This document shows, piece by piece, positions 7,842 through 16,717 of a DNA stretch of 64,000 nt. The notes under the pieces were generated by a model, which was given only the letters and a program-made list of their open reading frames with translations, was not told where the DNA came from and did not search any database. This DNA comes from Blastococcus sp. TF02A-35 (GTDB lineage: Bacteria; Actinomycetota; Actinomycetes; Mycobacteriales; Geodermatophilaceae), in contig NZ_SPQP01000001.1 of NCBI RefSeq assembly GCF_004571075.1, forward strand, positions 1 to 64,000, written 5' to 3'. The position numbers and the translations under genes are program-made. Each line of letters starts with the position of its first letter. Within the stretch, counting starts at the first letter, position 1.

Positions 7842-8366
7842 TACGACACCTACGGGTCAAGTGCCGTCGAACTGGCCATCGACCTGGCCAACGCCGACCT
7901 TGAGCCGGACGACGGCGTGTCGCGCTTCCTGGCGTCGCACGACGAGTGGTTCACGCCCGGGACGTCGCTGGACCTGACGCCGGCCGAGGCGGAGCGGACC
8001 CTGGCCACGGCCCTGCTGGTGCGCGCCGTCGCCCTGGCGGAGTCGCAGCCCGAGGTGCTCACCCGGCTGAACCAGCTGCTGGCGCTGGCCCGGCCGCGCC
8101 CGTACGCCACCGACCACGACGGCGAGCTGCACCTGCACTACGCGCGCCCGGACGCGCCGGCGCTGGAGCAGCTGACGACCACGGTGGCGATGGGCCTGTC
8201 GCAGGTCGTGGTCCAGCACGGCTGGCAGCGGCTCGGGGTGTGCTCGGCCGAGGGCTGCGACGACGTCTACGTCGACACCTCGCGCAACGCCAGCCGCCGC
8301 TACTGCTCCAACACCTGCGCCAGCCGCTCGACCGTCGCCGCCTACCGGGCCCGCCAGAAGTCCTGA
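7836..8366 (+). CDS. CGNR zinc-finger transcriptional regulator
   Basis: 176 residues from TTG at 7836, preceded by AGGGAG. The N-terminal part (about residues 8-125) is the helical ABATE-like ligand domain with the ANADLEPDDGVSRFL start. The C-terminus carries the CGNR zinc finger: GVCSAEGCDDVYVDTSRN, then RRYCSNTCASRSTVAAYR, with four zinc-ligand cysteines. The family regulates divergently encoded transporters. The operator-like repeats at its start support repression of itself and of the MFS gene. Confidence 0.88.
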   Translation: MDYDTYGSSAVELAIDLANADLEPDDGVSRFLASHDEWFTPGTSLDLTPAEAERTLATALLVRAVALAESQPEVLTRLNQLLALARPRPYATDHDGELHLHYARPDAPALEQLTTTVAMGLSQVVVQHGWQRLGVCSAEGCDDVYVDTSRNASRRYCSNTCASRSTVAAYRARQKS

Positions 8367-8420
8367 CGGCACCGGGGCGACACGCGATCGAGGAGCGACC
8401 GCGCCCCGGCAGGGAGCGGC

Positions 8421-8639
8421 ATGATCCGCGCCATGTCGGACGCACGCGCACGCCTGGGACTGGTCGGGGAGATCGCCTGGCTGGTCCTCTCGACCGCGCT
8501 GCTCGTCGCCGCCATCGCCGGGCCGCTGCGCGAGGAGTCGACGTGGGCCGTGGCGTTCGGCCTGCTCCTGGTCGTCAACACGGTCGTCGTCGGCCGGCGG
8601 GTGCGCGACAGGGCGAGAGCCATGTCGGCCGGGTCCTGA
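8421..8639 (+). CDS. Small two-helix membrane protein
   Basis: 72 residues from the ATG at 8421, or 68 from the ATG at 8433. GGGAG lies ahead of the first. Two hydrophobic helices (AWLVLSTALLVAAIAG and VAFGLLLVVNTVVVG) are joined by a short charged loop, with a basic C-terminal tail. Function unknown. Confidence 0.6.
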   Translation: MIRAMSDARARLGLVGEIAWLVLSTALLVAAIAGPLREESTWAVAFGLLLVVNTVVVGRRVRDRARAMSAGS

Positions 8640-8729
8640 CGACGCCACCCCTTGGCCATGGCCGGCGCGCATGCCCCGAACGGGTTCCAGGGGATCGGCG
8701 CCCCGACCCGGCTCCACTAGCGTCGGCCC

Positions 8730-10166
8730 GTGCGCTCACCCCGGGACCTCGATGCGCGGCTCCACTCCTACGTCGGGTCCCTGCCCACGACGCCGGCCGA
8801 CCGCTGGCTACGCCGCCTCTCCGCCTTCGCCGACCGCGGCAAGCTCTGGTTCCTGGTCGCGCTCGTGGTGGGCAGCCGCCGCGGGCCGCTGCGCCGCGGC
8901 GCCATCCGGGGCGTCGGCTCCATGCTCTTCTCCAGCGCGGTGGTCAACGTCGTCCTGAAGCGGGTGTTCGGCCGGGTGCGCCCGGACCTGGAGAACCTGC
9001 AGACCCACCGCCGGCTGCGGCGCGAGCCGGGCAGCCTGTCCTTCCCGAGCGGCCACTCGAGCTCGGCGGCGGCGTTCGTCACCGGGCTGGCGATGGAGAG
9101 CCCGGCCGCCGGCGCCGCGCTGGCCCCGCTGGCGCTGGGCGTCGGCTACTCCCGGGTGCACGTGGGGGTCCACTACCCCGGCGACGTGCTCGCGGGCCTC
9201 GCGGTCGGCGGCGCGGTGGCCGCGGCCAGCCAGCACTGGTGGGCGCGCCGGCCGATGCAGCCGGCCCGCGTCCGCCCCACCTCCGCCGCCCCCGCGCTGC
9301 CCGGCGGCGAAGGGCTCGTGGTGGCGGTCAACCCGCGCTCGGGCCCCGACGAGTACGACCCGGCCGAGGACATCCGCCGGCTCCTCCCCCGCGCCGAGGT
9401 GCTGGAGATGAGCGAGGAGCGGGGCGTCGCGGAGCTGCTCGGCGAGGCCGCCGCCTCCGGCCGGGCGTCGGCGCTGGGCGTGGCCGGCGGGGACGGCAGC
9501 GTCGCCGCGGCCGCCGCCGTGGCGCTGGAGCACGGCCTGCCGCTGGCCGTCATCCCCGCCGGCACGCTCAACCACTTCGCCCGCGACGTCGGCCTGCACA
9601 CCCCGCAGGACGCCGTCGACGCGGTGCTCGCCGGCCAGGCGGTGAAGGTGGACGTCGCCGAGGTGAACGGGACGCCGTTCCTCAACACCTCGAGCATCGG
9701 CGCGTACCCGGAGATGGTGCGGCGGCGGGACCGCATGGCCGCCAGGCTCGGCAAGTGGCTGGCGCTGAGCGTCGCCGCCGCGCAGGTGCTGCGCACCGGG
9801 ACGCCGGTCGAGCTGGAGGTCAACGGGGACCGGCTGCGCACCTGGATCCTGTTCATCGGCAACTGCACCTACACCCCGCGCGGGCTCGCCCCGGCGTACC
9901 GGCCGCGGCTGGAGGACGGGCTGCTCGACGTCCAGTACCTGCGGGCCGACCTGCGCTTCGGCCGCACCCGTGCGGTCCTCGCGACCCTGCTCGGGGTGAG
10001 CGAGCACGCCCGCAGCTACGGGCACTTCGCCGCCGCGGAGGTGCGGGTGGTCGCGCGCACCGGCCCGGAGCGGGTCGCCTACGACGGCGAGATGGGCGAG
10101 CCGGCGACGGAGTTCCTGTTCCGCAAGCGCGAGCCGCTCACCGTCTACTGCTGCCGCACCCGCTGA
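8730..10166 (+). CDS. PAP2 phosphatase fused to diacylglycerol kinase-type lipid kinase
   Basis: 478 residues. Residues about 1-175 form a PAP2/undecaprenyl-PP-phosphatase-like domain with all three motifs: KRVFGRVRP, SFPSGHSSS and SRVHVGVHYPGDV, including both catalytic histidines. Residues about 195-475 form a DAGK catalytic domain: VAVNPRSGPDEY, the nucleotide loop GVAGGDGSVAAAA and IPAGTLNHFARD. The two halves act in opposite directions on lipid phosphate groups, probably remodelling membrane lipids or polyprenol. Fusions of this kind are known in actinobacteria. The 3' end overlaps the convergent VanZ-like gene by 22 bp. Confidence 0.9.
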   Translation: MRSPRDLDARLHSYVGSLPTTPADRWLRRLSAFADRGKLWFLVALVVGSRRGPLRRGAIRGVGSMLFSSAVVNVVLKRVFGRVRPDLENLQTHRRLRREPGSLSFPSGHSSSAAAFVTGLAMESPAAGAALAPLALGVGYSRVHVGVHYPGDVLAGLAVGGAVAAASQHWWARRPMQPARVRPTSAAPALPGGEGLVVAVNPRSGPDEYDPAEDIRRLLPRAEVLEMSEERGVAELLGEAAASGRASALGVAGGDGSVAAAAAVALEHGLPLAVIPAGTLNHFARDVGLHTPQDAVDAVLAGQAVKVDVAEVNGTPFLNTSSIGAYPEMVRRRDRMAARLGKWLALSVAAAQVLRTGTPVELEVNGDRLRTWILFIGNCTYTPRGLAPAYRPRLEDGLLDVQYLRADLRFGRTRAVLATLLGVSEHARSYGHFAAAEVRVVARTGPERVAYDGEMGEPATEFLFRKREPLTVYCCRTR

Positions 10167-10600
10167 CGGCGGCGGGCCCACCAGCGGGCGGCCCATGTCA
10201 GGACGACGGCAGCGACCACCCCGACCGCCGCGCCGGTGGAGTTGGTGACGACGTCGACGGGCGTGGGCTGACGCCCGGGCAGGAACACCTGGGCCGCCTC
10301 CACAGCGGCCGACACCGCGACGCACAGCAGCCAGACCAGCAGCCGGGGTACCCGCGGCAGCGCGAAGCACAGCAGCAGGCCGACCGGCACGAAGACCAGC
10401 ACGTTGGCCGCCCGCTCGACGTCGCCGCTGTCCACCCACTGCAGGCCGTCGATGCGCCCCACCTCCCGGGCGCCGACCGCGAAGACGGCTCCCGGCGAGG
10501 CACCGAGGGTGAGCGAGGCGAGGAGCGCCAGGTAGGCGACCAGGGCGACGGCGGCCCCCCGACGGCCCATGACCAGCGGCGACCCGGGCTGCGCCGTCAC
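10145..10600 (-). CDS. VanZ-like membrane protein
   Basis: 151 residues, GTG start overlapping the upstream stop by 4 bp. Four hydrophobic segments are visible, with the family features ANVLVFVPVGLLLCF, then AAVEAAQVFLPGRQPTPVDVVTNSTGAAVG, where the acidic and Asn residues are conserved. VanZ proteins are poorly understood envelope proteins that can raise glycopeptide tolerance. It is probably co-transcribed with the membrane protein upstream. Confidence 0.82.
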   Translation of the reverse strand: MTAQPGSPLVMGRRGAAVALVAYLALLASLTLGASPGAVFAVGAREVGRIDGLQWVDSGDVERAANVLVFVPVGLLLCFALPRVPRLLVWLLCVAVSAAVEAAQVFLPGRQPTPVDVVTNSTGAAVGVVAAVVLTWAARWWARRRQRVRQQ

Positions 10601-10929
10601 CCCGAGCCGTAGACGACGGCGCCGGCGGCGAACAGGGGCAGCGACACGAAGAGGAAGACGCCGATGGACGTGAGCGCCTCGTCCTCCCCCGGCTCGTCCA
10701 TGCCGGGGCCGTCGCCCAGGAATGCCCGCGTCTCCATCATCGCCCCGCGCGAGAGCAGGGTCCCGCCGCCGAGGGCGAGCAGCCCCGCGACGACGAGCAT
10801 GCTCAGCCCGAACCGCGACCGGAAGGCGTCACCGCTCGCCGCGGCCCACACCCCCGCGGCGGCCGCCGCCAGCAGCGCGCCGACGGCGATCATCACGGCT
10901 GCCTGCCGGAGCCCCTGGACGATGTGCAC
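10597..10929 (-). CDS. Small membrane protein, unknown function
   Basis: 110 residues from a GTG. Three hydrophobic segments are seen, with an acidic loop between the second and third (GDGPGMDEPGEDE). It overlaps the VanZ-like gene by 4 bp, so the two are likely translated together. No family recognised. Confidence 0.65.
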   Translation of the reverse strand: MHIVQGLRQAAVMIAVGALLAAAAAGVWAAASGDAFRSRFGLSMLVVAGLLALGGGTLLSRGAMMETRAFLGDGPGMDEPGEDEALTSIGVFLFVSLPLFAAGAVVYGSG

Positions 10930-11055
10930 GGCGCCACGCTAGAGAACGGGCCGGCGTTCCGGAACGACCTCGCACCCAGGCCCGGGGATTGCGAGATGGA
11001 TCTTCCGGGCAGTGCACCCCGGACTCCCCCAGTGACATCGAGGAAAGAGGTCACC

Positions 11056-11604
11056 ATGCTGGTTCGCCGGATCGCCCGGCCCCTGCTCGCCGCTCCGTTC
11101 GTGTACGGAGGCATCAGCACCCTGCGCAAGCCGCAGGACCGCGTGCCGGGCGCCCGCCCCGTGGTGGAGAAGATCGCCGAGACCGCCGACAAGCAGCTGC
11201 CGGTCCAGGTGCCCCAGGACGTCGAGCAGTGGGTGAAGATCGACGCCGCCGTGAGGGTGGCCGCCGGCTCGCTGTTCGCGCTGAACAAGTTCCCGCGGCT
11301 GACCGCGCTGGTGCTCTCGGCGTCGATCGTGCCGACGACGCTGGCCGGTCACCGCTTCTGGGAGCACGACGACCCGACCGAGCGCTTCGGCCAGATCTCG
11401 AACTTCCTGAAGAACAGCGGCCTGCTGGGCGGTCTGCTGCTGGCCGCCGTCGACACCGAGGGCAAGCCGTCGGTGGGCTACCGCACGCGCCGCGCGGCGA
11501 AGAGGGCCGCCGACGCCACGGAGAAGAACTTCGAGAAGGCGCAGAAGCGCGCCGCCAAGGCCCAGAAGCAGGCGGAGAAGCGCCTGAAGAAGGCCTCCCG
11601 CTGA
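11056..11604 (+). CDS. DoxX-like membrane protein
   Basis: 182 residues from an ATG with a strong Shine-Dalgarno (GAGGAAAGAGG). The N-terminus RRIARPLLAAPFVYGGISTLRKP and the segment AAVRVAAGSLFALNKFPRL are typical of DoxX/SURF4-type quinone-associated membrane proteins. The C-terminal 45 residues are a Lys/Ala/Arg-rich cytoplasmic tail, probably helical. The stop overlaps the start of the PHP gene, so the two form an operon. Confidence 0.78.
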   Translation: MLVRRIARPLLAAPFVYGGISTLRKPQDRVPGARPVVEKIAETADKQLPVQVPQDVEQWVKIDAAVRVAAGSLFALNKFPRLTALVLSASIVPTTLAGHRFWEHDDPTERFGQISNFLKNSGLLGGLLLAAVDTEGKPSVGYRTRRAAKRAADATEKNFEKAQKRAAKAQKQAEKRLKKASR

Positions 11605-12650
11605 GCGCTCCGCTCCCGCCCGCGGCCGCGCTCCGGAGGATCGCCTTCCTCCTGGAGCGCGCCCGCGAGGCCAGCTACCGCGTCAGTGCCTACCGCACCG
11701 CCGCGGCGGTGGTCGACGGCCTCGGTGCCGAGCAGCTCGACCTGAAGATCCGCACGAACACGCTCAAGGACCTCAAGGGCGTCGGCCCGAAGACCGCGGC
11801 CGTGATCGTGCAGGCGCACAAGGGCCAGGTGCCCGAGTACCTCGCGTCGCTGGAGGAGGCCTACGCCGAGCAGCTGCCGGCGGCCGACGACGTCGCCGCG
11901 TTCCGGGCGGCGCTCAAGGGCGACCTGCACGCGCACTCGGACTGGTCCGACGGCGGCAGCCCGATCCGGGAGATGGCCGAGGCAGCGATCGCGCTGGGCC
12001 ACGAGTACCTCGCGCTCACCGACCACTCCCCACGCCTCACCGTGGCCAACGGGCTGAGCCCGGAACGGCTGGAGAAGCAGCTGGACGTGGTGGCGGCGCT
12101 GAACGAGGAGCTGGCGCCCTTCCGGATCCTCACCGGTATCGAGTGCGACATCAACCCCGACGGCAGCCTCGACCAGACCGACGAGCTGCTGGGCCGGCTC
12201 GACGTCGTCGTCGCAAGCGTGCACTCCGAGCTGCGCGCCCCGCGGGCCCAGATGACCGAGCGCATGCTGGCCGCCGTCGCCAACCCGCACACCGACGTGC
12301 TGGGCCACTGCACCGGGCGGCTGGTGATCGGCCGCAAGCAGCGCAACGGCGAGCAGAAGCCGCGCCCGGAGAGCGAGTTCGACGCCGAGGCCGTGTTCAC
12401 CGCCTGCGTGGAGAACGGCACCGCCGTCGAGATCAACTCCCGGCCCGAGCGGCTGGACCCGCCGCGGAGACTGCTGAGCCTGGCCGTCGAGCTCGGCTGC
12501 GAGTTCTCCATCGACACCGACGCGCACGCCCCCGGGCAGCTGGACTGGCAGTACAACGGCTGCGAGCGGGCGATCGAGTGCGGCGTCCCGGTGGAGCGCG
12601 TCATCAACACCCGCTCGGCCGACGACCTCCTGGCCTGGACCGAGGGCTGA
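11601..12650 (+). CDS. PHP-domain phosphoesterase with helix-hairpin-helix N-terminus
   Basis: About 349 residues if started at CTG 11601, which overlaps the DoxX TGA (CTGA) and has AAGAAGG upstream. No ATG or GTG lies in frame near the homology start ALRRIAFLLERAREASYR. Residues about 1-105 resemble the PolX N-terminal HhH region (LKDLKGVGPKTAAVI). The PHP metal site follows: DLHAHSDWSDG, ALTDHSP, GIECDI, a VHSE motif and IDTDAHAPGQLDW. There is no polymerase domain. The likely role is DNA repair or a phosphoesterase activity. Confidence 0.82.
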   Translation: MSAPLPPAAALRRIAFLLERAREASYRVSAYRTAAAVVDGLGAEQLDLKIRTNTLKDLKGVGPKTAAVIVQAHKGQVPEYLASLEEAYAEQLPAADDVAAFRAALKGDLHAHSDWSDGGSPIREMAEAAIALGHEYLALTDHSPRLTVANGLSPERLEKQLDVVAALNEELAPFRILTGIECDINPDGSLDQTDELLGRLDVVVASVHSELRAPRAQMTERMLAAVANPHTDVLGHCTGRLVIGRKQRNGEQKPRPESEFDAEAVFTACVENGTAVEINSRPERLDPPRRLLSLAVELGCEFSIDTDAHAPGQLDWQYNGCERAIECGVPVERVINTRSADDLLAWTEG

Positions 12651-12857
12651 CCGCAGCCGGCCGGGTCACACCCGCCACATGAGTCACAGCAGGCTCACGA
12701 GCGCTCACGAACGGTGATACACACCGAGGTGGTCCGGCTCGTCGTGCGCAATTCACGGCGCGTCCATCCGCTCGCGGCGAGCAGGGGGTACACCCGGACC
12801 TGAACCAATCGACACGCCCGCTCGGCCGGGCGGCGGACCGGGACGGGAGTGGTCGAC
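12651..12857. other. Gene-free stretch
   Basis: About 207 bp. A few scattered TCAC motifs and a GC-rich stretch before the small downstream gene are all I see. It probably holds the promoter of the gene at 12858. Confidence 0.4.
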
Positions 12858-13058
12858 ATGGCCCAGCCACTGTTCACCGAGCGTCCCGGCGACCCGCGTG
12901 CCCCGCGCCCGGCGCTGCGGTCCGTGCCGGCCCGGGCCGAGGAGCCGGGGCGGCCCTCGCCGCTGCACGTGCACTGGTTCCGCTGGAGCGGTGAGGACGC
13001 GTTCAGCGGCTCGTCGCTGTACACCTGCCGCTGCGGGCAGGTCCGACCCGGCCTCTGA
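12858..13058 (+). CDS. Small Cys-containing protein
   Basis: 66 residues from the ATG at 12858 (a GTG at 12849 is also in frame). The N-terminal half is Pro/Arg-rich. The C-terminal half, HVHWFRWSGEDAFSGSSLYTCRCGQVRPGL read in two parts, has His and a CRC pair that could bind metal. It converges on the acyltransferase gene with a 6-bp gap. Family unknown. Confidence 0.55.
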   Translation: MAQPLFTERPGDPRAPRPALRSVPARAEEPGRPSPLHVHWFRWSGEDAFSGSSLYTCRCGQVRPGL

Positions 13059-13064
13059 GCCGGC

Positions 13065-14207
13065 TCAGGCGCCGGCGCGCCTCGCCCGCCACTCGGCCGC
13101 GCGCCGCGCGAGCGCCGTCGCGGTACGTCCGCCCGGCCCGTAGGGGACGACGACGGTCGAGAGCGTGCGCCGGGCCGGCCACAGCTGGTTGAACAGCTCG
13201 TTGTCCGGCACGGTGAGCGAGTCGAACCAGGCCGCGTGGCTCTCGCCCATCGTCTCCGCCCAGTGCCGGACCAGCTGCGCGCCGGGACGGTAGTCGCCCA
13301 GGTCCTCGTCGTAGGCCGACCGCAGGTGGATGCGGCCGTCACCGGCGACGAGGTTGCAGGCGATGGCGGCGACCCGGTCGCCGACCGACAGCACGGGCAG
13401 CTCCAGGCGCCCGGCGGCGCGCAGCCCGTCGCAGACCTCCCGGAACCAGGCGGCGTGCGCCGCGCGGCTGGCCAGTGCCGTGCCGCGCGCACCCTTCCAC
13501 CCGGCGGCCTCCAGCCGCAGGAAGTCCTCGACGGCGGCGGGGTCGTCCGACCGGTCGACGAGCTGCACCGGCCCGAGGTCGGCAGCCATCGCGTCCATCG
13601 ACTCGCGGAGCTTGGTGTAGCGGCGCCGGCGGTTGGACTTGACCGCCGGCCCGCCCTCGCGCAGGAGGAGGGCGCGCTCGTAGGTCTTGAGCCGGACGGC
13701 CCGCTGGCCGCGCTGCGCGAGCGCCGCGTCCAGGGCAGCGGCCACCGGCCCGTTCTCCGGGAAGTAGCGCATGAGCAGCGCCGGGATCCCGGGCACGGTG
13801 CCGGGCCGGAGCAGCGCGGCCATGGCAGGGACGGCGGCGTCGCGGTCGAGGAGCGGCGCGCCGAGCTGCTGGAACGGCTCGACCCAGGTCTGCAGCACCG
13901 GCACCGGCACGCTGCGGCCCTCGCCCAGCGGGACCCGGACCGGCCAGGTCACCGGCAGCACCGCCTCGAGCCGCGCCCCGCGGGCCACGGTGAGCAGGCC
14001 CGCGTGCCCGCGGTCGGCGAGGTGCCGCATCGCGGGCAGCACCGTCTCCGGCTCGGCGAACGGGTTCGCCTCGGCCGCCCGGCCGGCGAGGTCACGCCAC
14101 GCCCCGACCACCTCGGGGGTCAGGTCGGGCAGTCGGAGGAGAGCGGTCCGCCGGTCGGTCGCGGCCCGGCCCTGCTCCGACGGCGAGGGGTTCAGGTCGG
14201 TGGCCAC
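13065..14207 (-). CDS. FemAB/BioF2-like GNAT acyltransferase
   Basis: About 380 residues from the GTG at 14207. An N-terminal GNAT-like half (LLTVARGARLEAVLPVTW) is followed by the BioF2/CelD-type C-terminal domain with KSNRRRRYTKLRESM, FLRLEAAGWKG, AWFREVC and the acyl-binding strand AAIACNLVAGDGRIHLRSAYD. Proteins of this family are found in exopolysaccharide loci and probably acylate sugars or lipid-linked intermediates. A second, diverged member lies at 15587-16717, on the other side of the flippase gene. Confidence 0.78.
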   Translation of the reverse strand: MATDLNPSPSEQGRAATDRRTALLRLPDLTPEVVGAWRDLAGRAAEANPFAEPETVLPAMRHLADRGHAGLLTVARGARLEAVLPVTWPVRVPLGEGRSVPVPVLQTWVEPFQQLGAPLLDRDAAVPAMAALLRPGTVPGIPALLMRYFPENGPVAAALDAALAQRGQRAVRLKTYERALLLREGGPAVKSNRRRRYTKLRESMDAMAADLGPVQLVDRSDDPAAVEDFLRLEAAGWKGARGTALASRAAHAAWFREVCDGLRAAGRLELPVLSVGDRVAAIACNLVAGDGRIHLRSAYDEDLGDYRPGAQLVRHWAETMGESHAAWFDSLTVPDNELFNQLWPARRTLSTVVVPYGPGGRTATALARRAAEWRARRAGA

Positions 14208-14329
14208 GAGGGCGACGCTAGAGATCCAGGCGCCCGAACGGGGCGTGGGAGGACCTCGTACTGCTCGAAGGGGTCGGGTTCGACGGTGGACCGGGTACAC
14301 CGGAACCGGCGGGTGTCAGGATCTGCGGC

Positions 14330-15583
14330 ATGTCCTCCGTCGCGGCGTCCGGCACCACGCCGCCGGACGAGCGCCAGGACACCCGGCGGAGCCGGCTCGC
14401 CGGCCTGAGCCGCCTCCGGTTCGTGGGCGTCGGGCTGGTCGGCCAGGTCCTGACCCTGGCGGCCATGGTGATCCCGATCCTGGCGCGCGAGGGCCGGATG
14501 GTGTTCGTCCTCGTCTTCGCCACCGCCGTGGCCGGGCTGGTCGTGGACGCCGCGATGCTGGCCTACCCCTACCTCTACCCCGTGGTCCGCGGCCCGCGGA
14601 TGGCGCGGGTGGCCACGGCCGTCTCGCTCGTGTCCCTCGCCGTCGTCTCCAGCGCCGTCGCGCTGGGCACGCCGCTGGAGGACCGGCTGGGCATGCCGGC
14701 GGGCACGTTCGCCGCGGCCGGGCTGCTCACCGCCACGTGGGGCAGCTACTCGATCGTGGTCACCCGGCTGGTGCGTGCCGGGGACACCGCAGGACTCGGG
14801 CTCAGCCGGGTCTTCTACGGCGTGGCCGTGCTCCTCACGGTGCTCGTCGTGGTGCTCGTCGACGTCGGGCCGCTCGGGCTCACCCTCGCCACGGCGCTGG
14901 CGTACGTGCTGGCCGGGGCGGCCCTCGCGCTGCGCCGGTCGCACTGGACGCCCCGCCCCGCACCCCTCAGCGCCGCCAGCCGGCGCCGCCTGCGTCGCGC
15001 CTACCTCCGCCGCACCGTGCGCCCGGCAGCGGCGCGGCTGGCCAACGGCTGGACGACGCTGCTGCCCGGCCTCGCACTGCCGGGCCTGGGGGCCGCCGCC
15101 GAGCCGTGGTCGGTCGTCACCCGGATCTGCGGCGGGTTCGCCACGGTGATGATGGCCGTCCTGTCCCCGCCGCTGGACGCGCGGCTGAGCCGGGCGGTCC
15201 GGGAGCGTGACCGGGCCGGCTTCACCGCCGCCCGTCGCGCCGCCGTCCTGCTCGGGCTGGTGATGGCTGCGCTGGGCGTCTTCCTCTCCCTGGAGCTGGC
15301 CGCCCACGCCACCTCCGGTGAGGTGGACGAGTGGCTGCTGCCGGTCGCGGTCGCCACCGTGCTGTTCTGGGGCTCGCTGCTGGCGACGACGTCGCTCAAC
15401 CGGCTGCCGAACTTCCTCCGGCGGGACTCCGCCCGCCTGGTGTGGGACGTCGTCCGCGCCGCGCTGCTCAGCGTGGCGTTCCTGGCCACCGAGGGCACGG
15501 ACCGGCTGATCGCCATGGGCGTCGTCCTCGCGGTGTCGGCCGTGGCCCTGGTGCCGCTGACCCGCTGGCCGACCCGCGCCTGA
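14330..15583 (+). CDS. Polysaccharide flippase-like membrane protein
   Basis: 417 residues with about twelve hydrophobic segments. The pattern is that of MATE/Wzx-type lipid-linked oligosaccharide exporters, for example VGVGLVGQVLTLAAMVIP at the N-terminus and GAAAEPWSVVTRICGG in the middle. No sequence signature makes this certain. The locus (two acyltransferases, Wzz-like proteins, a ligase) supports a role moving lipid-linked glycans across the membrane. It is the only rightward gene in this stretch. Confidence 0.65.
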   Translation: MSSVAASGTTPPDERQDTRRSRLAGLSRLRFVGVGLVGQVLTLAAMVIPILAREGRMVFVLVFATAVAGLVVDAAMLAYPYLYPVVRGPRMARVATAVSLVSLAVVSSAVALGTPLEDRLGMPAGTFAAAGLLTATWGSYSIVVTRLVRAGDTAGLGLSRVFYGVAVLLTVLVVVLVDVGPLGLTLATALAYVLAGAALALRRSHWTPRPAPLSAASRRRLRRAYLRRTVRPAAARLANGWTTLLPGLALPGLGAAAEPWSVVTRICGGFATVMMAVLSPPLDARLSRAVRERDRAGFTAARRAAVLLGLVMAALGVFLSLELAAHATSGEVDEWLLPVAVATVLFWGSLLATTSLNRLPNFLRRDSARLVWDVVRAALLSVAFLATEGTDRLIAMGVVLAVSAVALVPLTRWPTRA

Positions 15584-15586
15584 CGC

Positions 15587-16717
15587 TCAGCGCCGGGTGA
15601 GCCGCCGGGCCCGGTCGCGCACCTCGCGGACCCAGGGGGCGCGCTGCTTGGCCCACCGCACCGCACCGGCGCGGGCCAGCACCGCCCCGGCCACCGCGGC
15701 GCCGCCGGCGCTGCGCGGTCGCACGAGCAGCCGGCGGGTGTTGGCCACCGGCTCCGGGTGCCAGCGCAGCTTGTAGCTCTCCTCGCCGCGGAACATGGTG
15801 AGCACCGGGCGCTCCAGCGCGGTGGTGAGCTCCAGGTCGTGGCGCATCATCACGACGGCGACGTCGAACTGCGCCCGCGCCTCCGGGGAGATGCCGGCGA
15901 GGTAGGAGCCGACGAACTCGGTGCCGACCAGGTGGAGCTGGCTGGCCACGTGCTCGCCGTCCAGCGCGTACTCGAGCAGCGCGGCGTGGCCGGACGCGAC
16001 CATGGCCGGCACGGCGTCCGCCAGGTGCTGTCCGAAGCGGTCGCGCCCGTGCTCGGCGGTCATGCCGCGCCCGGCCCACTGGCGGGCGTGCAGGTCGAGC
16101 AGCCGGCGCACGGCGTCGTCGGCCTCGCCGGCGGTCAGCTGCCGGCAGGTCAGCCCCAGCTCGTCGGCCTTGCGCAGCTTCTTGCGCACCGCCTTGGCCG
16201 AGGACGACTTCAGCGCGCCCAGCAGCTCGTCGACCGGCCGGCCGGGCACCTGCAGCATCACCGAGGCGGCCGTGGTGCGGACCGGTCCGGGCCACGCGGC
16301 GGCGAGCAGCGGCGCGCCGGTGCCGGGCCGGACCTCCGGGAGGTCGAGGGCCTGCCAGCCGCGGAGGCCGAGCAGGCCCTGCACCAGCTGCGCTGCGGCT
16401 TCGGGGTCGCCGTCGGCGACGAGGACGTCGGAGACGTCGCTGATGCCGGCGCCGACCGGGGCGAGCACACCGATGCCGGCCCGCCGCACGAGGTGCAGCG
16501 GGGCCGCGGCGCGCAGCCGGCCGCCGGAGCGCACCAGCACCACCCGCAGCGCCCCCGGGCGGCCGTACCCGCGCCACCAGGAGCGCAGCCAGGCGTGCGA
16601 CTGGAAGGGGGTCGCGTGGGGCGACGCGGCGTGCAGCAGCGCCCACTCCTCGGCGAGGGCGTCGAAGGCGTCGGCGTCGCTGACGACCTCGGTCTGCCAG
16701 TCCTGGACGGCGGTCAC
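15587..16717 (-). CDS. FemAB/BioF2-like GNAT acyltransferase
   Basis: About 376 residues from the GTG at 16717, which overlaps the upstream stop (GTGA). The CelD/BioF2 pattern is clear: AEEWALLHAASPHATPFQSHAWLRSWW (cut: TPFQSHAWLRSWW is the core), KAVRKKLRKADEL, LLDLHARQWAGRG, and a C-terminal EYALDGEHVASQLHLVG, YLAGISPEARAQ and FRGEESYKLRW. The GEESYKLRW ending is typical of the family. It is predicted to transfer acyl groups in the cytoplasm to polysaccharide precursors. Confidence 0.82.
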   Translation of the reverse strand: MTAVQDWQTEVVSDADAFDALAEEWALLHAASPHATPFQSHAWLRSWWRGYGRPGALRVVLVRSGGRLRAAAPLHLVRRAGIGVLAPVGAGISDVSDVLVADGDPEAAAQLVQGLLGLRGWQALDLPEVRPGTGAPLLAAAWPGPVRTTAASVMLQVPGRPVDELLGALKSSSAKAVRKKLRKADELGLTCRQLTAGEADDAVRRLLDLHARQWAGRGMTAEHGRDRFGQHLADAVPAMVASGHAALLEYALDGEHVASQLHLVGTEFVGSYLAGISPEARAQFDVAVVMMRHDLELTTALERPVLTMFRGEESYKLRWHPEPVANTRRLLVRPRSAGGAAVAGAVLARAGAVRWAKQRAPWVREVRDRARRLTRR

